Numbered from the stretch's first letter, positions 51,493 through 59,847 are shown. The stretch: DNA of 64,000 nt from CAWBCR01 sp963787375 (GCA_963787375.1 CAWBCR010000013.1:248001-312000); one strand, 5' to 3'. Program-made: numbers and translations. Notes: a model not told the origin generated them from the letters alone.

Positions 51493-52527
51493 TTAGAAGG
51501 ATGCTTCCTGGGCTGCGATCAGGCGGGCGACGGCGTCACGCGCGGTGAGCTCGCGGGCGGCAATCTGGGCGACGAGCGCGGCCACCCGGCCCGGCTCGAC
51601 ACGGCCCAACAGGCGCTCGACGAGCGCGTCGCACAGCAGGCGATCCAATTCGGCGGCAGCGCGCAACTCCTCGCGACGGCGCAGCTCGCCGCTGCGCTGC
51701 AAATAGGCGCGGTGCGCGTCGAGGGCGGCGACCAGATCGGGCACGCCCTCGCCGGTCAGGGCGTTGGTAGAGTGTATCGGAACGGCCCACGCATCGGACG
51801 CGGGCGTTTCGGCGGCAGCGGGCGGCGCGTCGACCAGTCGGCCATGATGCATCATCTGGCGCGAATCGCTGCTGCCGAGATCGAGCATGGCGCGCAGCGC
51901 GCTGACGGTGTTGCGGGCGCGGGGGTCGTCGGATTTGTTGACGACCAGAATGTCGGCGATCTCCAGAATGCCGGCCTTGATGGCCTGCACGTCGTCGCCA
52001 AAGCCGGGCGCTTCGACGACGACGACCGTCTGGGCGTGGCGGGCGATGTCAACTTCGGCCTGGCCCGCGCCGACGGTCTCGATCAGGACCACGTCGAAGC
52101 CAGCGGCGTCGAGCAGCTTCGTCGCGTCGGCGGTGGCGCGCGACAGCCCGCCCAGATTGCCCCGCGAAGCCATGCTGCGAATGAAGATGCCGAAGTCGCC
52201 GGAGAGATCGCGCATACGGATGCGGTCGCCCAGAATAGCGCCGCCGGTGAACGGGCTGGTGGGGTCGATGGCGATAATGCCGACGGTGCGGCCCTGCGCG
52301 CGCAGGTCAAGCGCGAGGCGGTTGACGAGCGAGCTCTTGCCCGTACCGGGCGCGCCGGTGATGCCAACGAGGTGCGCGCGGCCCGTGTGAGGATAAAGGG
52401 CGGCGAGCAGCGGCGCGGCCTGCGCGTCACCGCTCTCGACGAGGGTGAGCGCACGGGCAAGGGCGCGGCGGCTGCCGCCTAAGAGGTCATCGGGCAGGGA
52501 CATGGCGGGTTGGATGGTTTCCTTCAT
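51493..52527 (-). CDS. meaB: Methylmalonyl-CoA mutase-associated GTPase MeaB
   Basis: MeaB is a G3E-type GTPase that guards and reloads the B12 cofactor of methylmalonyl-CoA mutase. The 344-residue protein has the P-loop GITGAPGTGKSSLVNRL near residue 54, IDPTSPFTGGAILGDRIRM near 86, the switch segment IETVGAGQAEVDIA near 148 and NKSD near 196. All are diagnostic. It lies 42 bp after the B12-binding mutase subunit gene, which supports the role. The mutase large subunit is not in the window. Confidence 0.94.
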   Translation of the reverse strand: MKETIQPAMSLPDDLLGGSRRALARALTLVESGDAQAAPLLAALYPHTGRAHLVGITGAPGTGKSSLVNRLALDLRAQGRTVGIIAIDPTSPFTGGAILGDRIRMRDLSGDFGIFIRSMASRGNLGGLSRATADATKLLDAAGFDVVLIETVGAGQAEVDIARHAQTVVVVEAPGFGDDVQAIKAGILEIADILVVNKSDDPRARNTVSALRAMLDLGSSDSRQMMHHGRLVDAPPAAAETPASDAWAVPIHSTNALTGEGVPDLVAALDAHRAYLQRSGELRRREELRAAAELDRLLCDALVERLLGRVEPGRVAALVAQIAARELTARDAVARLIAAQEASF

Positions 52528-52569
52528 TGGCGGCTGTCCTCAGCCCATCGCAAGATCATCAGCCACCCG

Positions 52570-52980
52570 CTAACGGGTGGGGCGGGCTGCGACGGCGTCT
52601 CTGATCACGCGGACAATATCGCCGGTGAGCGCGCCGGGGCCAAAGACCTCGGTGACGCCCAGCTTCTTAAGCTCCGGCACGTCGTCGTCGGGGACGATGC
52701 CGCCGATGATCAATGGCAGGCCAGCCATGTCGTTCTGCCTGAGCATGTCCAGGATGCGCGGGACAAGCGCCATGTGCGCGCCAGACAGGATGCTGAGGCC
52801 CACCACGTCGACATCTTCCTGAAGGGCCGCCTCGGCGATCATCTCGGGCGTCTGGCGGAGGCCAGTGTAGACGACCTCCATGCCGGCGTCGCGCAGGGCG
52901 CGGGCGATAACCTTCGCACCCCGGTCGTGGCCGTCGAGGCCGGGCTTGGCAATCAAAACACGGATCTTACGCTCGGACAT
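52570..52980 (-). CDS. Methylmalonyl-CoA mutase, B12-binding subunit
   Basis: The 136-residue protein is the cobalamin-binding subunit of a split mutase. It has VLIAKPGLDGHDRGAKVI with the D-x-H-x-x-G motif; H18 is the lower axial ligand. GLSILSGAHM and GGIVPDDD complete the B12 fold. Split alpha/beta forms occur in archaea and several bacteria. It is directly before meaB. The exact mutase (methylmalonyl, ethylmalonyl or isobutyryl) depends on the missing large subunit. Confidence 0.92.
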   Translation of the reverse strand: MSERKIRVLIAKPGLDGHDRGAKVIARALRDAGMEVVYTGLRQTPEMIAEAALQEDVDVVGLSILSGAHMALVPRILDMLRQNDMAGLPLIIGGIVPDDDVPELKKLGVTEVFGPGALTGDIVRVIRDAVAARPTR

Positions 52981-53389
52981 GGGGGCAGGTGCTCCTCACT
53001 GAATGGCCCCGCCGCCGGGGCGGGGAGGACGATGTGCGCGCCTGCACTTATTATACAGAACGGGGGGAAGGGGGGGCAAGAAGAGGCGGCACTCCCGGTA
53101 GCGTGGCAAAGTGGGGATGGTTGAAGGAGCCGTGCCCGTACGATATGGGTCGTCCCTCGTGCCGCCGCGCCCGCCCGACGATCAATCGTCGGGCTATCAT
53201 CGATACGCCGGCTGAAAGCCGGCCCCGGAATGTGTCTGGCGGCCTGAGGCTGGCTTGAGCCGGTGCACTATGTGGCCTGTGTCATCCTTGTGGCAGATGT
53301 AATGCTCATCACCCCCACTTGATCTCTCATAGATCATCTCTGACAAGCGAGTACAGACAATTCCGCAGCAGAGCGATTGCTCGGTCTGG
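52981..53389. other. Intergenic region with REP-like element
   Basis: This 409-bp gap is upstream of the mutase subunit and downstream of the nucleotidyltransferase gene. It holds a double-hairpin REP-like element at about 53165-53230; otherwise no gene is convincing. The part 53230-53389 has lower GC than its surroundings. Confidence 0.5.
53165..53230. repeat. REP-like double hairpin, variant stems
   Basis: A CCCGACGAT/ATCGTCGGG hairpin, a GCTATCAT linker and a GCCGGCT/AGCCGGC hairpin repeat the architecture of the 43.6 kb units with different stem sequences. Confidence 0.6.
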
Positions 53390-53956
53390 TCACACAGCAG
53401 CTTCACGGCGCGCCCGGCCAAGCAGGTCGGCGAGGCCAAGCTGCCCGGCCCACTCTTCCATATAGGCGAAGTCGAGGCGCTGCGCCTGCACCCTGAGGAT
53501 GCCCAGCACGTCAAGCCACTGGCGTTGCGAGACCTCGTTGCCCAGCCGATACCATTCCAGCTTGGCGAGGATCGTGTCTTCGGGGCTGGACAGCGCAGCC
53601 TGCCCCGACCCTATGGGGCTGGACACGCGCCGCTCGAACTGCGCGGCGGTGAATGGGCGGTCCTGCGGCACGAAGACGTCGATCTTGAACATGGTCGGCA
53701 GGTGGATGAGGTTGAAGCTGTGGCGGTGGGCGATGGCATCGCGGATCATGGCGGTGTCGACGTAGAAATCCGCGCCAAGCGCGGCGGCGAAGGACGCAAC
53801 ATCCGCATCCTGCATGCGGGCAACGATGTCGGCGTCGAGCGTGGTACGCACGGTTCCGTAGGCCGCGCTGGCAATCGAGCCGCCGACGAAGTAGGGGATT
53901 CCCAGCCCCTCCAGCGCCCGCACGACCACCAGCAGCGCGTCGACGGTGTCAGCCAT
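53390..53956 (-). CDS. MNT/AbiEii-type nucleotidyltransferase-like protein
   Basis: The 188-residue protein shows the nucleotidyltransferase pattern FVGGSIASAAYGTVRTTLDADIV near residues 20-40 (GGS plus the D-x-D pair), then FKIDVFVPQ and EDTILAKLEWYRLGNEVSQRQWLDV. It resembles the small NTases that form toxin-antitoxin-like pairs. It starts inside the end of the upstream small gene (8-bp overlap), so the two are translationally coupled. Function as a toxin or a modifier is not proven. Confidence 0.78.
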   Translation of the reverse strand: MADTVDALLVVVRALEGLGIPYFVGGSIASAAYGTVRTTLDADIVARMQDADVASFAAALGADFYVDTAMIRDAIAHRHSFNLIHLPTMFKIDVFVPQDRPFTAAQFERRVSSPIGSGQAALSSPEDTILAKLEWYRLGNEVSQRQWLDVLGILRVQAQRLDFAYMEEWAGQLGLADLLGRARREAAV

Positions 53957-54215
53957 CGGTGCCGGGCTCCTTGAGCGTGGAAGGGCCGTAGGCGCGCTCG
54001 GCAAGCTCCTCGCCCAGCAGCAGGTCGGCCAGCCGACGGCGAAGCTGCGCCTCGGTGGCGTCGGGATACATGCGGCGCAGCCCCTGGAGCGCGATCTCGC
54101 GGACCATCTGGTTCAGGTCGTCGAGCATCTCCAGCTTGCGGGAGACGGGCACCTCGCGCAGCATGGCGATCAGGCGCTTCTCGATATCGGGGTGGGTGTC
54201 GTTCAGTCCATCCAT
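53949..54215 (-). CDS. Small helical protein coupled to the nucleotidyltransferase
   Basis: The 88-residue reading starts at the ATG at 54215. It is helical, with LIAMLREVPVSRKLEMLDDL, NQMVREIALQGLRRMYPDA and LADLLLGEELAERAYG. I have seen this pattern next to nucleotidyltransferase genes in many bacteria, usually as a two-gene module. The stop overlaps the start of the NTase gene. Longer in-frame sequence upstream is probably not coding. It may be the antitoxin or substrate subunit. Confidence 0.65.
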   Translation of the reverse strand: MDGLNDTHPDIEKRLIAMLREVPVSRKLEMLDDLNQMVREIALQGLRRMYPDATEAQLRRRLADLLLGEELAERAYGPSTLKEPGTDG

Positions 54216-54379
54216 ATGGTTATTGTAGTCGAGATTCAGCGGGTGCGCAGGGGGGCAAGGTGGGCCTCCTCCGCGATTAAACATCGCGGCTGTCGGCTCA
54301 TCAAGGTTCGTGGCTGCCGCCGGTTTCGCGGTATACTACGCCGGACTTCGCACGAAATCCACACCGCCAGGAGAAAACC

Positions 54380-55699
54380 ATGCCCGCAGCCGGCGACTTT
54401 CCAAATGACGAGCGCTCGCGCACGCTGCACGAGGGGCTGCTCGTCTTTTGCGCCGCGCTGCTGGTGCTGTCGGTCGTGACGTACTTGCAGGTCACCCTCG
54501 GACAGCCGGACGTGTACCACCTGGGCGGCGGCGACGCCGCGGAGTACGACCTCATGGCAAAGTCGCTGCTGCGCGACCACAACTTCTCGAACATCATGTT
54601 CGGGCTGCGCCCGCCGCTGACGAGCCTGTTCTACGCGGCGATCTACCTGCTGGCCGGCAAAGAGCCATATATCGGGGTGTTCTTCAACACGGTGCTGGGC
54701 GCGCTGAGCGCGGTCATGACATACAAGCTGGCGGTGCGGCTGCTGCACCGGCACGGCGTGGCCGTGCTGGCCGGGCTGCTGCTGGCGGTCGACCTGGCCT
54801 TTCTGGATGCGAACGTCAGCCTGATGAGCGAACCGCTGCACAACTTCCTGCTGCTGGTGGGGCTGTACTGGTTCAGTGCGTTCCTGCAAAACGGGCGCTG
54901 GCAGGGGCTGCTGATCACGGCGCTGGCGCTGTGCCTGGGGATGCTGGTGCGGCCCATCATGGAGTACCTCGCGCCGGTGCTGGCCGTCGCAGCGGTGATC
55001 TACCGCCGCAAGCTGTGGCCCAAGGCCGCCGTGCTGGTGGCGCTGTGCGTGATCCCGGTGGTCGGGTGGAGCCTGCGCAACCTGCACTACAACGACAACT
55101 TCAACTTCTCGATGGACGGGCCGTTCACGCTGCTGTTCTACAAGGGTGTATCGGTGGAGAGCCACGCCACGGGCCGCGATCCGAACGAGGTGGCCATCGA
55201 CATCGCGATGGAAGTCGAGCGGCGGATGGGCAACACGGGGATCACGCGGGCGGACGTGGCCGATTTCCCGGTGGGGCAGGACGCGGATCGGTTCACGACC
55301 AGCGCCGCACGGCAGCGGGTGATCACGCAGATGGCTCTGGAAATCTACCGGAAGTACCCGGCGTGGACGCTGATCATCAGCGGCGGCTCGCTGGTGCGGC
55401 AGTTTATCCCCAGCACGCTGCCGCTGCCGGACTGGCTGCAACTGGCGCAGATCGTGCCGATGCTGCTGCTGGGGGCGATAGGCTACTTGACCGCATGGCG
55501 GGAGCGCGAGTGGCTGTTCTTGCTGGTGGGGCACGCGACAGTGCTATTCTACCTGGGGCTGCCCACGCTGGCGCACGCGGGACTGTACGCCAGCCGACTG
55601 CGCACGCCGTGGCTGCCGATCTGGATGATGTGCAGCGCGCTGGGCGTGTTCGCGCTGATCAGACTGGCGCGACAGAAACAAAGCGGGCAACCGGCCTGA
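54380..55699 (+). CDS. GT39-like membrane glycosyltransferase
   Basis: This 439-residue integral membrane protein has about ten hydrophobic segments. The first loop contains GGGDAAEYDLMAKSLL with an acidic pair, and then RPPLTSLFYAAIYLL, the layout of GT-C (PMT/ArnT-like, GT39/GT83) enzymes that use polyprenyl-phosphate sugars. A soluble loop between residues 250 and 310 holds several charged residues. It probably glycosylates a lipid or surface protein outside. Donor and acceptor unknown. A convergent hairpin follows. Confidence 0.82.
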   Translation: MPAAGDFPNDERSRTLHEGLLVFCAALLVLSVVTYLQVTLGQPDVYHLGGGDAAEYDLMAKSLLRDHNFSNIMFGLRPPLTSLFYAAIYLLAGKEPYIGVFFNTVLGALSAVMTYKLAVRLLHRHGVAVLAGLLLAVDLAFLDANVSLMSEPLHNFLLLVGLYWFSAFLQNGRWQGLLITALALCLGMLVRPIMEYLAPVLAVAAVIYRRKLWPKAAVLVALCVIPVVGWSLRNLHYNDNFNFSMDGPFTLLFYKGVSVESHATGRDPNEVAIDIAMEVERRMGNTGITRADVADFPVGQDADRFTTSAARQRVITQMALEIYRKYPAWTLIISGGSLVRQFIPSTLPLPDWLQLAQIVPMLLLGAIGYLTAWREREWLFLLVGHATVLFYLGLPTLAHAGLYASRLRTPWLPIWMMCSALGVFALIRLARQKQSGQPA

Positions 55700-55711
55700 C
55701 CGGTCGCCCGC
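55683..55711. terminator. Convergent terminator hairpin
   Basis: GCGGGC-ACCGG and CCGGT-GCCCGC pair with one mismatch position, across the stop of the GT39-like gene and between convergent genes. Confidence 0.5.
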
Positions 55712-55737
55712 GTGTGGCGTGAAATGAACCGACGGGG

Positions 55738-56550
55738 TCAGTCGGCGGCGGTCTCGGACGGGCGGGGCTTCATGACGCCGGCGGCGATCAGCTTGTTCTG
55801 GACCAATTCCACGGTTTCCTTCATGCTGTCCTCGATGTAGGGGAAGGCCAGCCACGCATTACCGATGCCGAACAGCGAGCCGGTCAGCGCGCGCAGGAAG
55901 GGCGTGCTCTCGCGGATCGGGTAGAAGGCGAGGCCGAAGCCGTTGAAGGGCGGGTTGGCAAACAACTGGCTGAAGCCGTCGAGGCCGATGGGGCCAATGG
56001 CGAACAGCACATACAGCCAGAACGGCAAATACGGCAGCTTGACGCCCATGTTCTTTAGAACGATATACACCAGCCCGAAGAGGGCGATGCTGGCATAGAT
56101 AGCCACGTCACGCTCACAGAAGGCGACCTTCCAGCCCATAGCCGGACTGCCCTTGAAGTTCTTGGCGGCGTAGATCAGTGGGGTGTCGAGCGTATTCACG
56201 TCGATGCCGGCAAAGGCCGGCTCTTTGCTGGCGTACTGCTCGAAGGTGCCCCCGGCCACGCCAGCACGGGCGCGCGGGTAGACGGTCTGCGGGCCGAACA
56301 GGAACCACGAGCGGAAGGCAAACTGGTGGCAGACCGGGCTGTAGATGGCGTAGATGGCGTCGCCGACACCGGTGTAGCCGAAGTGCATGGCGACCGGCGC
56401 GAGGAATGGGATGCCCGCGTACAGCCCGACCAGCACGGAAATGACGGCCAGCCAGTGCCGGGCAAAGCCCATAATGCGCTTGTCGAGCCAGATGACGATG
56501 TCGCGACGCGTGCCGGTGACTTTCTGGTCTGATTCTGGTGAAGTGCTCAA
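55738..56550 (-). CDS. DUF2085 membrane protein
   Basis: The 270-residue protein has about five or six hydrophobic segments. DUF2085 signatures are visible: YSPVCHQFAFRSWFLFG near residue 90 and FCERDVAIYASIALF near 168, followed by IGPIGLDGFSQ. The loop between the first two is longer than usual. The conserved Cys and His may bind a metal or heme; function is not known. Its start overlaps the stop of the glutaredoxin-like gene by 4 bp (ATGA), so they form an operon and could act together in redox chemistry. Confidence 0.85.
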   Translation of the reverse strand: MSTSPESDQKVTGTRRDIVIWLDKRIMGFARHWLAVISVLVGLYAGIPFLAPVAMHFGYTGVGDAIYAIYSPVCHQFAFRSWFLFGPQTVYPRARAGVAGGTFEQYASKEPAFAGIDVNTLDTPLIYAAKNFKGSPAMGWKVAFCERDVAIYASIALFGLVYIVLKNMGVKLPYLPFWLYVLFAIGPIGLDGFSQLFANPPFNGFGLAFYPIRESTPFLRALTGSLFGIGNAWLAFPYIEDSMKETVELVQNKLIAAGVMKPRPSETAAD

Positions 56551-56804
56551 GCTGTCCCCTCTGATGCGGCCCGCTTCAGTGCCGCTTTTAGCGCCGCGTA
56601 GTCGACCGGCGCGTACAGGCGCTGCGGGCCGATGTCGATGACCGGGATGCGGTCAAAGAATGCCGTGAACAGGTCCGGGTCGGTCGTAATATCGACCTCG
56701 GTGATGGTCAGCGGGCAGGTGCGCGCCAGTTCAAGCAGATCGGCCCTGGCTTCGGCGCACAGCCCGCAACCTGCCTTAGTGTATAGGATAACGTCGAGCG
56801 GCAT
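56547..56804 (-). CDS. Glutaredoxin-like protein
   Basis: The 85-residue protein has a thioredoxin fold. It starts with VILYTKAGCGLCAEARADL with the redox motif CGLC at residues 13-16, and RIPVIDIG near 53 with the cis-proline. This resembles DUF836-type glutaredoxin-like proteins. It is cytoplasmic. It is translationally coupled to the DUF2085 gene. Confidence 0.88.
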   Translation of the reverse strand: MPLDVILYTKAGCGLCAEARADLLELARTCPLTITEVDITTDPDLFTAFFDRIPVIDIGPQRLYAPVDYAALKAALKRAASEGTA

Positions 56805-56851
56805 GGGTTGCCAGTCTCTTTCTGGAACGCATTGGCGTCTGCCGGCGGATA

Positions 56852-57379
56852 TCAGGGCTGGTTGAGCGGGAAAGTCTCAAAGGACAGCTCGATCTGCCAC
56901 GTGTTGAAGTCGGGCTGGCGGGCGGTGACGGTGAAGTAGCCGATGCGGCCTTCGGCGGTGCGGTAGCAGACGACGATCCCGGTGGGCAGATGGCCGGGGT
57001 CAAACGAATTGGTGGCAGAATCGTAGCGGCCCCCGTCAAGCTGCGCGGACGACAGGCTGGCGGCCTGGCAGGCGGCCTGCGAAGGCGTACCGGGTATGCG
57101 GGCAAAGACTGCGGCGTTCTGTGGGACGAAGTGGTACTGCGCGATTCCTGCGCCGCCGGTGTCTCGATTCCAGAGGAAATCGCTGGCCGAGTTGCAGGTG
57201 CCCACGCTGCCTGTTTCCAGGTCCACACATTCGGGCGCGGGCGCGGCGCGCACAGTGCCCGATGCGTATGGGGCGGGCGTAGCGGTCGGTGCGATGCTGC
57301 AGGCGACTGCGGCGGTTATGAGCAGCGCGACAGGCAGGGCAATGATGCGCATCGGGCCAGGCAGTTGATGCTGGGACAT
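56852..57379 (-). CDS. Predicted lipoprotein, unknown function
   Basis: The product has 175 residues from the ATG at 57379; a later ATG at 57352 is possible. The signal sequence ends in the lipobox TAAVAC, followed by a Pro/Thr/Ala linker. The exterior domain contains CVDLETGSVGTCNSASDFLW and two more Cys (AACQAA, VVCYRTAEGRIGYFTV), which may form disulfides. No family is recognised. The first 140 bp or so are duplicated as a broken copy near 57.96-58.1 kb. Confidence 0.75.
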   Translation of the reverse strand: MSQHQLPGPMRIIALPVALLITAAVACSIAPTATPAPYASGTVRAAPAPECVDLETGSVGTCNSASDFLWNRDTGGAGIAQYHFVPQNAAVFARIPGTPSQAACQAASLSSAQLDGGRYDSATNSFDPGHLPTGIVVCYRTAEGRIGYFTVTARQPDFNTWQIELSFETFPLNQP

Positions 57380-57548
57380 AGGCACCTTCAGGTGATGTGC
57401 TGACACATGTATCATTCGCAGGGACTGTAGCGAATTTGGCGGGCCGGATCAACAGCGGCGGTGAATATGATGGCAGCATCGCCGGAGGCTTGCTATACTG
57501 CCGCGATACGCCAAGTCTCGTCCCTGGGCACAAGAAGGAGGCAAGGAC

Positions 57549-57930
57549 ATGCCGGTAACGGTTGAATGGGGCGATGAAGCCAAGACCTTCACCGTGACAC
57601 GCGTCGTGGGCGCTTATGAGCCGCTGGAAATTGCCGACTGAAGTGGATGACATCGCCACGCTGATGGATACTGTCGATCACAAGGTCAGCGTCGTGGTGG
57701 ATTTCACAGGGGCCGCGGCGCTTCCACGCGGGATGATCGCCCACATGCCAGCCATCGCCCGGAGGATGGGACATCCCAATGGCAGCAAGATACTGGTGAT
57801 CGTCGGGGCGTCGCGCACGCTGCGGGCGCTGGTCGACATCTTCTCAACGGTATACCGGAAAGTGTATTACGTCGAGACGCTGGATGAGGCCGCCCGGCTG
57901 CTGGCCGAAAAACACCCAGAAGGCGTCTGA
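57549..57930 (+). pseudogene. STAS/SpoIIAA-like protein, two overlapping frames (copy A)
   Basis: The first frame (57549-57641) has AAGGAGG before ATG and gives 30 residues, VTVEWGDEAKTFTVTRVVGA then YEPLEIAD, ending in TGA. The second (to 57930) continues as EVDDIATLMDTVDHKVSVVVDF and ends LDEAARLLAEKHPEGV. A +1 step at the TGA would join them into a 126-residue protein with the strand-helix order of SpoIIAA/STAS-like domains (FTGAAALPRGMIAHMPAIAR; SKILVIVGASRTLRAL). Alternatively the second frame starts at its own ATG (57616). Whether it is a lesion or recoding is open. Confidence 0.6.
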
Positions 57931-57939
57931 CGGAATCAG

Positions 57940-57970
57940 AAACGCCGTGAGGAAACGCGCCACGGCGCGC
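57940..57970 (+). terminator. Hairpin after STAS-like copy A
   Basis: CGCCGTG and CACGGCG pair around GGAAACGCGC. Copy B has the same structure. Confidence 0.45.
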
Positions 57971-58098
57971 ATGGTGCCCGACGCGTACAGGTCGGCGGGG
58001 CGGCGGGCGCGATGCCGCTGGCGACTGAGGGCAAGCAACATGGCAGGCATGGAGGGGAAGTGCAGCGGGCCGGATAGTTGATGCAGGGACATCGGCAT
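57960..58098 (-). pseudogene. 5' fragment of the lipoprotein gene (duplicated)
   Basis: The minus-strand reading MSLHQLSGPL, then LYASGTMRAV, matches MSQHQLPGPM and PYASGTVRAA of the intact lipoprotein at 57.3 kb, but the signal core is shifted and the rest is absent. It is the broken end of duplicated unit B. Confidence 0.65.
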
Positions 58099-58269
58099 TC
58101 TCGTGGTCTACTGGCAGACGGGTCGTTCGCAAGCACTGTAATGAATTTGGCAGGCCGGATTAGCAACGGCGGCGAAGCCTACCTATGGCTTCATGGCGGC
58201 ACGGGTGAAGGCTTGCTATACTGCCGTGACAAGCAAGTTTCAGCGTTGAACACACCGGAGATCAAGGAC

Positions 58270-58651
58270 ATGGCAGTAACTGTCGAATGGGGCGATGAAG
58301 TCAAGACCTTCACCGTGACACGCGTCGTGGGCGCTTATGAGCCGCTGGAAATTGCCGACTTCAGTGGATGACATCACCGCGCTGATGGATACTGTCGATC
58401 ACAAGGTCAGCGTCGTGGTGGATTTCACAGGGGCCGCGGCGCTTCCGCGCGGGATGATCTCCCACATGCCAGCCATCGCCCGGAGGATGGGACATCCCAA
58501 CAGCAGCAAAATACTGGTGATTGTCGGGGCTTCACGCAGGGGGCGGGCGCTGGTCGACATCTTCTCAACGGTGTACCGGAAAGTGTATTACGCGGAGACG
58601 CTGGATGAGGCCGCCCGGTTGCTGGCCGAAAAACACCCAGCAGGCGTCTGA
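58270..58651 (+). pseudogene. STAS/SpoIIAA-like protein, two overlapping frames (copy B)
   Basis: This copy repeats copy A. The first frame (58270-58371) reads VTVEWGDEVKTFTVTRVVGA then YEPLEIADFSG before TGA; the second reads VDDITALMDTVDHKVSVVVD to the end at 58651. The TGA used in copy A is TTC here, yet the frame still ends at the next TGA and again needs a +1 step. Most differences between copies are third-position or single changes. So both carry the same frame break. Confidence 0.6.
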
Positions 58652-58663
58652 TGGAATCAGAAA

Positions 58664-58690
58664 CGCCGTGACGGAGCCCGCCACGGCGTG
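58664..58690 (+). terminator. Hairpin after STAS-like copy B
   Basis: CGCCGTG and CACGGCG pair around ACGGAGCCCGC, as in copy A. Confidence 0.45.
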
Positions 58691-58708
58691 AGATAAAACC
58701 ACGGATTC

Positions 58709-59545
58709 CTAGCGGGCCGGTCCGACCAGATTGGTGAGCCAGTCGTCGAGGCGCATAGTCAGGTCGGTGCTGCTGCCGGCGTAACGGGCAAAGACCTGCT
58801 GGAGCGTGCCGCTGAACAGCAGGATGCCGATGGCGATCAACAGCAGGCCACTGGCAATCTCGATGAAGCGCATGTACTTCTGGAGTTTGCGCAACTGCCC
58901 GGAGACGCGGTCGAGCAGGAGGGCGGTCAGCAGGAAAGGGATGCCCAGCCCGGCGGCGTAGGCTGCCAGCAGAGCGGCGGCGCGTCCCGCCGAGCCGGTG
59001 CTCGCGCCGAGGGTGAGCAGCGCACCGAGGATCGGGCCGACGCAGGGCGACCAGCCCGCCGAGAAGGTGATACCCATCAGCGCCGAGCCGAGATAGCCCA
59101 GCTCATGGCGCGGCGGCTGCTGCTTGCGGGTGTCGTAGTACAGGAACGGGATGCGGATAACGCCCATCGTGTGCAGGCCGAGGACGATGATCAGCAGGCC
59201 GCCGATGCGGTCGATCCAATCGCGGGCGCGGATGAACTGGCGGGCCACCTGGCCGAGCGCCCCGGCGCTGATGCCAAACAACACGAACACCAGCGCAAAG
59301 CCCAGCACGAAGAACACACCATGCAGAAAGATGATCCAGCGGGATGGCGTGGACGGCAGCGCCGTCTCACCGCCGTCTGCACCCGCGCCGGCCATCGCCA
59401 GCGAGCTGCTGGTGGTGTTGGCGGCCTGACCTGTCAGGTAGCCGATGTAGGCCGGGACGAGCGGCAGCACGCAGGGCGAGACAAAGGACAGAAGCCCCGC
59501 GAGAATTGCCAGTGGCAACGTCACACTGGTTGAGTTGATAGCCAT
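58709..59545 (-). CDS. ccdA: Cytochrome c biogenesis protein CcdA
   Basis: CcdA moves reducing equivalents across the membrane to apocytochrome c or periplasmic thioredoxins. The 278-residue protein has six or more hydrophobic helices. Both cysteine motifs are present: FVSPCVLPLVPAYIGYLTG near residue 24 and SAGWSPCVGPILGALL near 150. The loop after the first motif is enriched in Ser/Ala/Gly. The ATG at 59545 was chosen for GAGGACTGAT upstream. A CcmD-like gene is 152 bp upstream on the same strand. Confidence 0.92.
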   Translation of the reverse strand: MAINSTSVTLPLAILAGLLSFVSPCVLPLVPAYIGYLTGQAANTTSSSLAMAGAGADGGETALPSTPSRWIIFLHGVFFVLGFALVFVLFGISAGALGQVARQFIRARDWIDRIGGLLIIVLGLHTMGVIRIPFLYYDTRKQQPPRHELGYLGSALMGITFSAGWSPCVGPILGALLTLGASTGSAGRAAALLAAYAAGLGIPFLLTALLLDRVSGQLRKLQKYMRFIEIASGLLLIAIGILLFSGTLQQVFARYAGSSTDLTMRLDDWLTNLVGPAR

Positions 59546-59697
59546 ATCAGTCCTCCGCGCAGGGCCGTCAAGATGGCACTGCGCACTTTGTTCATCATGG
59601 TTATTTGATGCGCGGCACGGCGAAATGGTCGCAGGCTGCGCGACAATGGGACGTGGCGGCACGGCGTCGTCTTACGACGGCATCCAGCGCAGCGGCA

Positions 59698-59847
59698 TCA
59701 ATCGTCGTCGGTATGGTCGGTGATCTGCGACTCGAGGCGAGCCAGTTGGTCGTCGATCTGGCGGCTGCTGCGGGTGAGATAAAGCAGCAGGCCGACGATC
59801 ACTCCCGACCACACGACGACATTGGCAATGGCAATCGGAACGATCAT
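59698..59847 (-). CDS. CcmD-like small membrane protein (49 aa)
   Basis: This 49-residue protein starts at ATG with AGGAG just before. It has one N-terminal helix (IVPIAIANVVVWSGVIVGLL), then a charged helix LYLTRSSRQIDDQLARLESQ. Size, topology and position upstream of ccdA fit the CcmD-type heme-export accessory protein, which is poorly conserved. No ccmA, ccmB, ccmC or ccmE is in the window, so the function is tentative. Confidence 0.6.
   Translation of the reverse strand: MIVPIAIANVVVWSGVIVGLLLYLTRSSRQIDDQLARLESQITDHTDDD

Larger units (their letters stand above)
57236..58660. repeat. Tandem segmental duplication of about 0.7 kb
   Basis: Unit A (about 57236-57935) and unit B (about 57955-58660) share order and much sequence: a 5' lipoprotein end (minus), a shared promoter area with TTGCTATACTGCCG, the two overlapping frames of a STAS-like gene and the CGCCGTG/CACGGCG hairpin. 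Unit B has lost the lipoprotein frame. The STAS-like part is about 95% identical. Confidence 0.85.

Noticed and set aside
57639..57641. Selenocysteine at the UGA of the STAS-like gene
   Set aside because: Read-through in the same frame soon meets another UGA, while the conserved sequence is in the +1 frame; no SECIS-like hairpin is evident.
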